Assembly: GCF_001954275.1 (NCBI RefSeq)
Contig: NZ_MBEU01000062.1
Coordinates: 145,958-209,957, forward strand
DNA length: 64,000 nucleotides
Source: Mycobacterium sp. IS-836
GTDB taxonomy: Bacteria > Actinomycetota > Actinomycetes > Mycobacteriales > Mycobacteriaceae
Direction: 5' to 3'
In this document: piece after piece, positions 35,213-42,980 of the stretch
How positions within the stretch are numbered: the first letter of the stretch is position 1
Layout: each line of letters opens with the position of its first letter
Notes under the pieces: generated by a model
Databases searched by the model: none
What the model saw: only the letters and a program-made list of their open reading frames with translations
What the model was told of the DNA's origin: nothing
Translations under genes and position numbers: made by a program

Positions 35213-35632
35213 TCATCGGCGGCGCCGGACCGGAAGCCAGCACGCCGCGAGCGGGACGGTGGTGAGCACTCCGAGCGCGAGGACTCCGGCGATGTGCTGG
35301 TGTTCGTCGTGCATGGCGACGGCCATGACGAGCATGGCGGCGAAGTGGGCGGCGTTCGCGGTGAGATTGAAATCAAGGAACAGCCGGTTGGCGAGTGGGT
35401 CGCGCGCCGACGCGAACAGAAAGAGCGCCCAGACGATGTAGACGGTGGCGAACATGACCGCGACCGAGTCGCCGCCCGCGCCCCAGTCGAAAAGCCGGGC
35501 GAAAAACGGCGGCAAGGTGCCGATGTGATGCGTGCTCGCCAGGACGAGGTCGGGCACGAAGAAGAGCAGATACCCGATCGCGGTCAGCCGGATCATCAGC
35601 GGAAGCCAAGCCGAGGCGCGGGTTTGGTTCAT
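35213..35632 (-). CDS. four-helix membrane protein, DUF6632-like (copy 2)
   Basis: This 139-residue protein starts at ATG 35632, overlapping the hydrolase stop by four bases. Hydrophobic segments are LTAIGYLLFFVPDLVLA, VAVMFATVYIVWALFLFASA, FNLTANAAHFAAMLVMAVA and VLALGVLTTVPLAACWL. It resembles the product at 33980-34492 in the second and third helices, including the conserved YIVW and the ANxAH motif. A HDEHQHIAG stretch between helices three and four is His-rich. The function is unknown; both copies are in one operon, suggesting a heteromeric membrane unit or a duplication. Confidence 0.75.
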   Translation of the reverse strand: MNQTRASAWLPLMIRLTAIGYLLFFVPDLVLASTHHIGTLPPFFARLFDWGAGGDSVAVMFATVYIVWALFLFASARDPLANRLFLDFNLTANAAHFAAMLVMAVAMHDEHQHIAGVLALGVLTTVPLAACWLPVRRRR

Positions 35633-36510
35633 GCGCGGGCGGTTTCCCGGATGACGCGGACCATGTCGGCCGGACGCTCCAGCGCGGAGAAGTGACCCGC
35701 GCCGGGCACCGTGACTGGGTCGACGTTCAGCAGGCGAGCGACCCGTTCGCGTTCGGCGGGGCGCGACCAGTCGCGTTCGCTGTAGACCAGTCTCACCGGC
35801 ACGCTCACCTCCGGGTAGCGCACCCGTGCGGCGATGAACCCCTTGAGGCTGCGCATGATTGCGCGGGCCACCCTCGGGTAGCCGCGTCTGCGGCCGCTGC
35901 GGCGCAGCTCGACGAGGAAGTCCTTCGGCAGCGCGCCGCGATCGGCGAAGCCGCCGGCCAGCACTCCTTTGAGGATGAGGCGGTTTTCCAGTGCGGCGAA
36001 GATCGGTCCGGAGCCGGGAAGGCGGACGGCCGTCCCGATCACGCTTGCGAACCAGTTGCCCCGTTCCAGTCCGCTCGGGTAGTCGTACGGGTTGAACGCG
36101 ATCACGTTGCGCACGTTGTCCGGCAGCTCGATCGACGCCGACAGCGCGACCGCGGCACCCATCGATTCGCCGGCCAGCGTGACGTCACGCAGGTCGAGCG
36201 CCCTCACGAATTCCACTACGGCGCTTCGCAGTTCCGGCTCGCTGTAGCGGGCGTCGGCTGGGATGTCGGACCAGCCCATGCCTGGGAAGTCCAGGGCATA
36301 AACCGTGAATTCGTCCCAGAGCGCGGGGATGACTCGCTGGAAGTAGTCCAGCTGCGTGCGGACCGTGTGCAGCAGGACCAGCGGCGGGCCGGTTCCCGCG
36401 GTGAAGTAGCGCAGCCGCGAGCCGTCGGAGCGGCGGAGAAACTTGACCTCGCCGCGGCCACCGGCCCATGCGGTCGTGTACTTATGGTCCGCAATGTCGT
36501 TGCGTTGCAT
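35629..36510 (-). CDS. alpha/beta hydrolase
   Basis: I chose ATG 36510, with GGAGG eight bases upstream; the ORF extends far beyond but overlaps the methyltransferase gene. The 293-residue protein has GTGPPLVLLHTVRTQLDYFQ, YALDFPGMGWSD, the nucleophile elbow LAGESMGAAVALSAS, an acid candidate in VYSERDWSRPAER and the histidine in VPGAGHFSALERP, so the triad looks complete. Families with this pattern include meta-cleavage and ester hydrolases. It is between a methyltransferase (4-base gap) and a membrane protein (4-base overlap), so it belongs to the operon. Confidence 0.88.
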   Translation of the reverse strand: MQRNDIADHKYTTAWAGGRGEVKFLRRSDGSRLRYFTAGTGPPLVLLHTVRTQLDYFQRVIPALWDEFTVYALDFPGMGWSDIPADARYSEPELRSAVVEFVRALDLRDVTLAGESMGAAVALSASIELPDNVRNVIAFNPYDYPSGLERGNWFASVIGTAVRLPGSGPIFAALENRLILKGVLAGGFADRGALPKDFLVELRRSGRRRGYPRVARAIMRSLKGFIAARVRYPEVSVPVRLVYSERDWSRPAERERVARLLNVDPVTVPGAGHFSALERPADMVRVIRETARA

Positions 36511-36514
36511 GACC

Positions 36515-37318
36515 TTAACCTCCGCCGACTGCCTGGATGACACGAAGCCGTCCGTCGGCCAGGGCTTGGGTGAGGTTCTCGGCCTTGCGCCCGAAGTCGG
36601 TGACGAAGGCGTGCAGGCCCAGCGGATTGGCGGGCTGCGCCAGCAGGGCTTGCATGAGCGCGGCCGCCTGGTCGGTGAGATCGTTCCAGTGCTCGACCGA
36701 GAATCCGGCCGACTCGACGGCGGACCGCAATGCTTCGGCGGTGACCAGCTGGCTGTGGCCGGGATGGTCGGCCCACGGCAGCGGATAGTCGAGGTCGCCA
36801 TGGTCGCCAATGGTGATGTCCCACATGGCCAGCCGGCCGCCGTCCGTCAGCACTCGCCGCGCCTCGGAGTACAAGCGAGCTTTGTCGGCGACGTTCATCT
36901 GGACGTGCTGGCTGATGGCGACGTCGAAGGTGCCGTCGGCAAACGGGAGGTCGGTGACGTCGGCCTGGCGGACGCTGATCAGGTCGTCGAGTCCGACCAG
37001 GCGATTGAGCCAACGACTGGTGTCGCAGTATTCGTCGGTGAGATCGACGGCATCGACGGTGCACCCGTAACGGTCGGCGACGTAGCGGGCGGTGCCGCCG
37101 ACCCCGCTGCCGGCGTCGAGCACCCTACTGGCGTTGGTGATCCGCGCCAGGTCCACCAGCTGGCCGGTGGCGATGCGACCCATCGTGTGGAAGTCCTCCA
37201 GCAGGGCCAGGTCGGCGGGCGCGAGGTGGTTGAGGTCCTTGCCCGCGGCGCGCAGGGCCCGCTCGATGTTGTTGCGCGACAGGCCGGTCGAGTACTGCTC
37301 GATGATCGTGTCGTTCAT
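36515..37318 (-). CDS. SAM-dependent methyltransferase (UbiE/sarcosine-glycine type)
   Basis: This 267-residue class I methyltransferase starts at ATG 37318, overlapping the upstream gene by four bases. The SAM motif is ASRVLDAGSGVGGTARYVAD; motif II-like DAVDLTDEYCDTSRWLN and post-motif segments ADVTDLPFADGTFDVAISQ and EARRVLTDGGRLAMWDI follow. The C-terminus (AQPANPLGLHAFVTDFGRKA) recurs as a decayed copy at 32010-32142. Such enzymes methylate quinones, fatty acyl chains or small amines; the substrate is unknown. It is coupled to a second methyltransferase gene. Confidence 0.88.
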   Translation of the reverse strand: MNDTIIEQYSTGLSRNNIERALRAAGKDLNHLAPADLALLEDFHTMGRIATGQLVDLARITNASRVLDAGSGVGGTARYVADRYGCTVDAVDLTDEYCDTSRWLNRLVGLDDLISVRQADVTDLPFADGTFDVAISQHVQMNVADKARLYSEARRVLTDGGRLAMWDITIGDHGDLDYPLPWADHPGHSQLVTAEALRSAVESAGFSVEHWNDLTDQAAALMQALLAQPANPLGLHAFVTDFGRKAENLTQALADGRLRVIQAVGGG

Positions 37319-38139
37319 TTCTGCACCTCTGTCCAGGCGGTGATGATGGAGGGCATGGTGATGAGGGCATTGGCCGCCAGCGCCTCCTCGCGGAAACGCG
37401 GGACGAACTGGCCCATGTCGTCGAGATCGTCGAGACCAAAGCCCCCCTGTTCTGCGATGGGCGAGACGAGCCGCCAGACTTCCGCGCCGTAGGCGAGGAT
37501 GTCGGCCTCGGCGGCGGTCCCGATCGGCGCGCCGATGGTCAGCCGCGGCGCGCCCAGGCCGGCCTCGGCGAAGACGGCGTGCAGCGTGCTGCCGAACCGC
37601 GGGCTGATGCCCATGTCCTCGAAGGCGCGGACGATGCCCGCAATCACTCGGCTGAACAGCGGGAGCTCCGGGACGCTGCGCGCCCGAGTGATGTCGATCT
37701 CGGCGAACGCGATCACGCCGCCGGGACGCAGCAACGAGCTGAGGTGCCGCAGCGTGGCGGCCGGGTCGGGCAGGTGCATCAGGATCAGCCGGCCGATGAC
37801 CGCGTCGACCGGTTCGTCCAGGGTGAGCGCGTCGATGACCGCTTGTGTGAAATGCACTGTGGACAGGCCTTTTTCGGCGGCGCGGGCGCGGGCCAGTTCG
37901 ACCATGGCGGGTGCGGCGTCGACGCCGAGTACGCTTCCCGTCGGCCCGACCAGCCGGGCGGCGACGAACGACACGTCGCCGGGGCCGCTGCCGATGTCGA
38001 GCACCCGCATGCCCGGGCGCAGCCCGGCGAGCCGCAGCGCGTGCTCCGTATAGCCGTCGTACAGCCGTCCCTGCAGGAGCAGCCGCTGCACCTCCGCGTC
38101 GGCGTGGCCGAGGACGTACGTGCTGTCTGATGTACCCAT
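37315..38139 (-). CDS. SAM-dependent methyltransferase
   Basis: This 274-residue protein begins at ATG 38139. The SAM-binding loop GMRVLDIGSGPGDVSFVAAR is followed by VLGVDAAPAMVELARARA, the acidic motif DAVIGRLILMHLPDPAATL and SSLLRPGGVIAFAEID. The C-terminal part has no recognisable substrate domain. It resembles the other methyltransferase only in the fold, so the two are not a recent duplication. It is second in the operon, 31 bases after the exporter gene. Confidence 0.88.
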   Translation of the reverse strand: MGTSDSTYVLGHADAEVQRLLLQGRLYDGYTEHALRLAGLRPGMRVLDIGSGPGDVSFVAARLVGPTGSVLGVDAAPAMVELARARAAEKGLSTVHFTQAVIDALTLDEPVDAVIGRLILMHLPDPAATLRHLSSLLRPGGVIAFAEIDITRARSVPELPLFSRVIAGIVRAFEDMGISPRFGSTLHAVFAEAGLGAPRLTIGAPIGTAAEADILAYGAEVWRLVSPIAEQGGFGLDDLDDMGQFVPRFREEALAANALITMPSIITAWTEVQK

Positions 38140-38170
38140 GGGTTTCGTGCCTTTCTGTGTGGGAGCGGTT

Positions 38171-39706
38171 TTAGGCGTTGGCCAGTTCGGGTGACGGCGT
38201 CGCTTGCCGCTCGCGTGCCGGCAACAGCCAGGCCACGACGATCGCGGCGCCCAGCGCGATGCCCGCGCAGACGAGTGAGCTCACCTGGAGGCCGTCCAGG
38301 AATGCGTTGTCGACGGCGGCCCGGACATAGCCGGCCTGGTGCGCTGGTAGCTGTTCGATCACCCGGTGAGCGAACGCCATCGAGTGCCGCATCGCGTCGG
38401 CCGGCAGGCCGGTCAGCGCGGCGGACGAGAGATGTCCCGAGTACACCGACGCGAATATGCTGCCGGCGATGGCCACGCCGAGGGTGCCGCCCAGCTCGCG
38501 CGTGGTGTCGTTGACGGCCGAGCCGACGCCGGCCTTGTCGACGGCCAGCGATCCCATGATCGCCTCGGTGGCCGGGGCGGTGGTCAGGCCGAGCCCGCCG
38601 CCGAGCAGCACCATCTGCAGGGCGATCTCGGTGTAGGGCGTGGCGGCGTCCGCCGTGGACGCCCACGCGAGCCCGGCGGCGAACACGATGAGGCCGGCGG
38701 CGACGACGGTGGTGGTGCCGATTCGTTGGACCAGCCGGGGGCCCAGGATGCTCGCCAGCGCGATCAGGGCGGCAACCGGCAGCAATCGCACGCCACTCTG
38801 AAATGCCGTGTAGCCCTTGATGAATTGGAAGTACTGGGTGATCACGAAGATGAAGCCGAACAACGTCAGGAAGCCGGCGGTCACCGCGAGGCTGCCGCCG
38901 GAAAACCGGCGGTTGAAGAACACCGAGACGTCCAGCATCGGATGGGTGCTGCGCCGCTCCCACAGCGCGAACGCGGCGAGGACGGCCGCGGCGAGGGCAA
39001 ACCCGGCCACGGTCCGGCCGTTGGTCCAGCCCCACGTCGGCGCCTCGATGACGGTGTAGACCAGCGCCGTGATACCGGCCGCGGACAGGATTAGGCCGGG
39101 CACGTCGACGCGCGGTGCCGCCGGGTCGCGTGAGGTGGGAACGAACAGGATGCCGCCGACGATGGCCAGCGCCGCGATGGGGATGTTCACCATGAAGATC
39201 GAGCCCCACCAGAAGTGTTCGAGCAGCCAGCCGCCGCTGATCGGCCCCACGGCCACCCCGACGCCCACCATGGCCGCCCACAGCCCGATGGCCTTGGCGC
39301 GCGGCACCGGGTCGGTGAAGATGTTGGTGATCAGGCCCAGTGTGGTCGGGAAGATCACGGCCGCGCCCACGCCCATGGCGGCGCGAGCCGCGATCAGGGC
39401 GTCGGCCGAATTCGCTTGTGCCGCAACGGCAGATGTCAGCGCGAACACCGCGAGCCCGGAGTTGAGCCAGGCCCGCCTTCCATAACGGTCGGACAGGCTG
39501 CCGGCCGACAGCAGCAGGCCGGACATGACCAGGGTGTAGGCGTCGACGATCCATTGCAGCTGGGCGGTGTCGGCGCCGAGCTGACGCGACAGCGTGGGCA
39601 GCGCGACGTTGACGATGGTGGCGTCGACGCTGATGACGAAGACGCCGAGGCAGATGACGGCGAGCGCGGAAATCGGGTGGTTTCGGAATATCGGTTCGGT
39701 ACGCAT
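38171..39706 (-). CDS. MFS multidrug exporter, DHA2 (EmrB/QacA) type
   Basis: I chose ATG 39706 (MRTEPIFRNHPISALAVICL) because the extended frame covers the operator; this gives 511 residues. About fourteen hydrophobic helices are visible, with the DHA2 hallmarks VDATIVNVALPTLSRQLG in helix 1, YTLVMSGLLLSAGSLSDRYG RR before helix 3 (motif A), and GVAVGPISGGWLLEH (motif C) in helix 5. It exports drugs or endogenous products by proton antiport. First gene of the seven-gene operon and divergent from the HxlR regulator, so it is probably induced by the effluxed compound or its precursor. Confidence 0.92.
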   Translation of the reverse strand: MRTEPIFRNHPISALAVICLGVFVISVDATIVNVALPTLSRQLGADTAQLQWIVDAYTLVMSGLLLSAGSLSDRYGRRAWLNSGLAVFALTSAVAAQANSADALIAARAAMGVGAAVIFPTTLGLITNIFTDPVPRAKAIGLWAAMVGVGVAVGPISGGWLLEHFWWGSIFMVNIPIAALAIVGGILFVPTSRDPAAPRVDVPGLILSAAGITALVYTVIEAPTWGWTNGRTVAGFALAAAVLAAFALWERRSTHPMLDVSVFFNRRFSGGSLAVTAGFLTLFGFIFVITQYFQFIKGYTAFQSGVRLLPVAALIALASILGPRLVQRIGTTTVVAAGLIVFAAGLAWASTADAATPYTEIALQMVLLGGGLGLTTAPATEAIMGSLAVDKAGVGSAVNDTTRELGGTLGVAIAGSIFASVYSGHLSSAALTGLPADAMRHSMAFAHRVIEQLPAHQAGYVRAAVDNAFLDGLQVSSLVCAGIALGAAIVVAWLLPARERQATPSPELANA

Positions 39707-39720
39707 GGACAAGAGACTAA

Positions 39721-39744
39721 ACTTGATAGACAAATAAATCAAGT
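39721..39744. promoter_or_regulatory. inverted-repeat operator between HxlR gene and MFS operon
   Basis: ACTTGAT (39721-39727) and ATCAAGT (39738-39744) are exact inverted copies separated by ten bases. A further partial copy (AACTTGA, 39748-39754) lies to the right. They lie between the divergent genes and are AT-rich, as expected for a HxlR dimer site. Confidence 0.7.
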
Positions 39745-39785
39745 AGAAACTTGAAAAAGATGTCCATCGCAGGTAGGGTGGTGTT

Positions 39786-40427
39786 ATGCCCGCCCGCAGG
39801 AACTACAACCAGAACTGCCCGATCGCCCGCGGCCTCGACGTCCTCGGCGAGCGGTGGACGCTGCTGATCCTGCGCGAGCTGGTCGGCGGGCCCCGCCGCT
39901 ACGGCGATCTGCGCGACGAGTTGCCCGGCATCGCGACCAACCTGCTGGCCGAGCGACTCAAGGAACTCCAGGACGCCGGGCTCGTCGACCGCGCAGACCT
40001 ACCCGCCCCGATCGGCCGCACCGTGTACACGCTCAGCGACCTGGGCTGGCAGCGGGTGCTGCCGATCCTGCGGAGCATCGCGTGGTTCGGGCTGGACTGG
40101 CTGGACCCGATCGGGGATGGGCCGGCATCGCCGCTGAACGGGTTCCTGGCGGGCATCCTGCTGGGCTTCGACTCGGGTGCCGCGGCCGGCTTGGAGGCGA
40201 CTTGCCGCATCGAGATCGACGGCCGCCGTTTCGAGTTCGCCGTCACTGAGGGTCGCCTCGCCGGGGCGCGCGGAGAGCCCGCGGTGACCATCACCGCCGG
40301 CGCGGCGGACCTTGTCAACGCCCGGCTCGGGTCAACCGACGCCAAGCGCAAGGCGGCGCTGCGCCGCATCGACTTCGCGGGCGACCCGGGCGCCGTCGAC
40401 GCGGTGCGTCGGGCGTTTTCGTTGTAG
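39786..40427 (+). CDS. HxlR-family regulator fused to an SCP2-like domain
   Basis: This 213-residue protein begins MPARRNYNQNCPIARGLDVL. Residues 1-100 are the HxlR winged helix (CPIARGLDVLGERWTLLILR, GGPRRYGDLRDELPGIATN, LLAERLKELQDAGLVDR). The rest has an SCP2-like sterol-carrier feel (LEATCRIEIDGRRFEFAVTE, EPAVTITAGAADLVNARLGS, RIDFAGDPGAVDAVRRAF), so the regulator probably binds a hydrophobic ligand. HxlR regulators often respond to quinones, aldehydes or lipids. It faces the exporter-methyltransferase operon, with the operator at 39721-39744 in between, and most likely represses it. Confidence 0.85.
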   Translation: MPARRNYNQNCPIARGLDVLGERWTLLILRELVGGPRRYGDLRDELPGIATNLLAERLKELQDAGLVDRADLPAPIGRTVYTLSDLGWQRVLPILRSIAWFGLDWLDPIGDGPASPLNGFLAGILLGFDSGAAAGLEATCRIEIDGRRFEFAVTEGRLAGARGEPAVTITAGAADLVNARLGSTDAKRKAALRRIDFAGDPGAVDAVRRAFSL

Positions 40428-40435
40428 GCCGCGGG

Positions 40436-41089
40436 TCAATGCCGGTTTTCGAGCAGTGCATCAATCAGCGCATCGGCGATGAACTTGCCGTAGCGGGCGG
40501 CCGACCAACCGCGTTCCAGTACGAGAAGCTCGTAAAGCTCGGGCGCGTGATACGTCCATAGGACATCGCGCGCCTGTCTGGCGCTGACCCGTAGCTGTCC
40601 GGTGCCGGCGAGGTCGGAGGCGAACATTGTCATGGCCGTGAGGGTTTCGCTCCGGATCTGCTTCCAGACCGTCGCAGCGTCCTGGGACGACGCGGCGCCA
40701 TCGCGTGCGAGTAGCTGCACCGGAGCGCTGCGCGGCATCGTGGAGGCCAGGTGCTTGGCGTAGATCTCGATCTTGGCGGCGGCCTCGGGCGCGTTGAGCA
40801 CGTTCTGGATCACGTCTCGCTGGACCATGGGGATCGGTTCGTCGTCACCCGCGACGGACACGTCGAACAGTGCTTTCAGCACGCCCGCCTTGGTCGCGAA
40901 CGCCTTGTACACGGTCTCGACCGACACGCCGGCGTCCTTTGCGATCTCTGCAATGGTCGTCGCCGCGTAACCGTGGGCCAGGAAGCGCTTTCGCGCGGCC
41001 GCAAGCACCGCGCCTCGGTTCTGGAGGGCCTGTTGGCGACGACGGGTCGAGTCGTAGCGGCGCGGGGGCTGGCTCTTGACAGATCCCAT
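40436..41089 (-). CDS. TetR-family regulator
   Basis: This 217-residue protein starts at ATG 41089. The helix-turn-helix is clear (NRGAVLAAARKRFLAHGYAA, TTIAEIAKDAGVSVETVYKA, FATKAGVLKALFD). The C-terminal domain is typical of a ligand-binding TetR dimer. It is divergent from the flavin monooxygenase/ACAD-like gene at 41150, with palindromes in the 60-base gap, and probably represses both. It converges with the HxlR gene eight bases away. Confidence 0.88.
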   Translation of the reverse strand: MGSVKSQPPRRYDSTRRRQQALQNRGAVLAAARKRFLAHGYAATTIAEIAKDAGVSVETVYKAFATKAGVLKALFDVSVAGDDEPIPMVQRDVIQNVLNAPEAAAKIEIYAKHLASTMPRSAPVQLLARDGAASSQDAATVWKQIRSETLTAMTMFASDLAGTGQLRVSARQARDVLWTYHAPELYELLVLERGWSAARYGKFIADALIDALLENRH

Positions 41090-41115
41090 ATTTCAGTACA
41101 TGCTCCTGTATCTAT

Positions 41116-41129
41116 TACAGTTTACTGTA
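41116..41129. promoter_or_regulatory. TetR operator candidate
   Basis: TACAGTTTACTGTA is palindromic (TACAGT-TT-ACTGTA) and lies in the 60-base divergent gap. A looser copy, TACATGCTCCTGTA, lies at 41098-41111, so two dimers might bind. Confidence 0.65.
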
Positions 41130-41149
41130 TCAGACGTAGGGAGCCAGCC

Positions 41150-42355
41150 ATGACAACCGCGACACGCACCCCCGCCACCCTGTCGGACGGCGACCACTCC
41201 ACGGCGGTAGCGCGTGCCCTGGCGCCCGAAATCACGCAGCGAGCCGACGAGGCCGAGGCCCTCGGGACATTGCCGATCGACCTGGTCGAGCGGCTGCGGA
41301 CGGCCGGCATCTTCCGTGCCTTGCAACCGCGCTCGCTTGGCGGCTTTGAAGTGGCTCCCGTCGAGTTCATCCAGATGGTCGAGGAACTGGCGCGTGCCGA
41401 CGGCTCGACGGGATGGATCGCGGCCATCGGTGCCGGCGCCCCGGCATTCTCGGCTTGGCTCGAGCCTGCCGTCGCCAGAGAACTGTTCGGCTCGAACGCC
41501 GACTTTCTGGCGGCCACCGTGTTCGCCCCCACCGGGCGGGCTGTTCCCGATGGCGACGGTCGGTTCGCCGTCGAGGGCCGATGGCCGTTTGCCAGCGGTT
41601 GTCGCCACGCCGAATGGTTGCTGGCCGGGATGTTCGTGTTCGATGGCTTCGACGGCCAGGCGCCGCGAATGATTCCCGGCCAGGGCCCGGACTGGCGCCT
41701 CGCGTTCTTTCCGCGCGCCGACGCCGAAATCGTGGACAACTGGGACGTTTTGGGGCTGCGCGCCACGGGCAGCAATGACGTGCTCGCCCGAGGGCTGCAC
41801 GTTGCCGAAGAACACACCATCCGCCCGTTCTTCGAGCCGGCCCGCCAGGACGGCCCGTTGTGGAGACTGGCGTTCTTCACACTGGTCGGAGTCGCCTTGG
41901 TCGGTGTCCCGCTCGGGATCGCGCGGCGCGCGCTCGACGAGTTCACCGACCTCGCGACGACAAAGACCCGTGCCGGCACCTTCGAGCCGCTCGCCCAGGA
42001 CCCTGTCGCGCAGGTCGAGTTCGCCGGTGCCGAAGCGGCTTGGCGGTCGGCGCGGGCCTTCGTTCTCGACGAGGCCGGCGCCCTGTGGGACACCGCGCTC
42101 GCGGGCGACGCACCGTCGCTACAGCAGCGCGCCCGTTTCCAGCTCGCCGCCCAGCAGGCGATGCGCGCGGCGCGCCACGCGGTCGACACGACGTTCGGCC
42201 TGACCGGTGCGGGGGCGGTGCACGCGACCCATCCGCTGCAGCGATGCTTCCGGGATTTGCACACCGTCGGTCAGCACGTGTACTTCAGCCCGTCCGCCCT
42301 GAAGCGGTATGCCAACACCCAATTCGGTATCACCCAACCCACCCACTTGATGTGA
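41150..42355 (+). CDS. acyl-CoA dehydrogenase/HsaA-type flavin monooxygenase
   Basis: I chose ATG 41150, with GTAGGGAG just upstream; the longer frame crosses the operator. The 401-residue protein has an acyl-CoA dehydrogenase fold: LPIDLVERLRTAGIFRALQP, FIQMVEELARADGSTGWIAA, the middle beta domain VEGRWPFASGCRHAEWLLAG and NWDVLGLRATGSNDVLARGL, and the C-terminal helices AGAVHATHPLQRCFRDLHTV. This arrangement matches class D flavin-dependent monooxygenases (HsaA/HpaB-like) that hydroxylate phenols or sterol-ring compounds using a separate reductase. Its substrate is not known. It is divergent from a TetR. Confidence 0.85.
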   Translation: MTTATRTPATLSDGDHSTAVARALAPEITQRADEAEALGTLPIDLVERLRTAGIFRALQPRSLGGFEVAPVEFIQMVEELARADGSTGWIAAIGAGAPAFSAWLEPAVARELFGSNADFLAATVFAPTGRAVPDGDGRFAVEGRWPFASGCRHAEWLLAGMFVFDGFDGQAPRMIPGQGPDWRLAFFPRADAEIVDNWDVLGLRATGSNDVLARGLHVAEEHTIRPFFEPARQDGPLWRLAFFTLVGVALVGVPLGIARRALDEFTDLATTKTRAGTFEPLAQDPVAQVEFAGAEAAWRSARAFVLDEAGALWDTALAGDAPSLQQRARFQLAAQQAMRAARHAVDTTFGLTGAGAVHATHPLQRCFRDLHTVGQHVYFSPSALKRYANTQFGITQPTHLM

Positions 42356-42368
42356 CACCCACGCCCCG

Positions 42369-42977
42369 TCAGACCTCCAACCCGTTGATCCACTTCTCCA
42401 GCCGCCGGGCTTCGCGGGCCATGATTTCCGGCTGGGCCAACGCATTGGTCAGGAGCGCGCTGCCCTCGTAGGCGATGACAAGTTGGTGCGCCAGATCGCG
42501 GGCGTCGCGGCGACCCATGGCGCGGAATTGCCGCTCGGCCCAGTCCAGCAGGGTCTGCATGAGCGGAGCGGTCAGGGCGGGCGATCGGCCCGACTGGTTC
42601 GCGAGCTCGGTGCACAGGGTCCCCAACGGGCAGCCGTGGTCGGCGACCGTGTCTCGGGAGTCGGCCAACATGCCCACGAGCGCCTTGAGCCGCGCCTTCG
42701 GGCTACCGTGCCGGCGTTGCACGGCCGCGGTGGCGGATCGGATTTCGTCGGTGCGCGCCTCGACGACCGCGGCCACGATGTCGTCCTTGCTCTTGAAGTA
42801 GTAGTACACGTTGCCCAGCGGCACTTCGGCGGCCTCGGCGATGTGCGCGAGTGTGGTGCCGGCGATGCCCTGGCGGTAGAACAGGTCGCACGCCGCGGCA
42901 ATCAGTCGCTCTCGCTTGCCCGTGGGCACCGCCGAGGCGGCTTCGTCGGCGTCGGTTAAGTCAGCCATATCACTCAC
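42369..42977 (-). CDS. TetR-family regulator
   Basis: This 202-residue protein can start at GTG 42977 or ATG 42968; the second has GTGAGTG as a possible ribosome site. The helix-turn-helix is KRERLIAAACDLFYRQGIAG, TTLAHIAEAAEVPLGNVYYY, FKSKDDIVAAVVE. The effector domain contains ADHGCPLGTLCTELANQSGR, a two-cysteine pattern (Cys-Pro-Leu-Gly-Thr-Leu-Cys) seen in a TetR subgroup. It is the third gene of an operon with two SDRs and the likely regulator of the divergent mmpS-mmpL operon. Confidence 0.87.
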   Translation of the reverse strand: MSDMADLTDADEAASAVPTGKRERLIAAACDLFYRQGIAGTTLAHIAEAAEVPLGNVYYYFKSKDDIVAAVVEARTDEIRSATAAVQRRHGSPKARLKALVGMLADSRDTVADHGCPLGTLCTELANQSGRSPALTAPLMQTLLDWAERQFRAMGRRDARDLAHQLVIAYEGSALLTNALAQPEIMAREARRLEKWINGLEV

Positions 42978-42980
42978 GGA

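Noticed and set aside
36511..36810. Long N-terminal extension of the alpha/beta hydrolase
   Set aside because: It lies inside the methyltransferase gene and has no domain character; a good ribosome site precedes ATG 36510.
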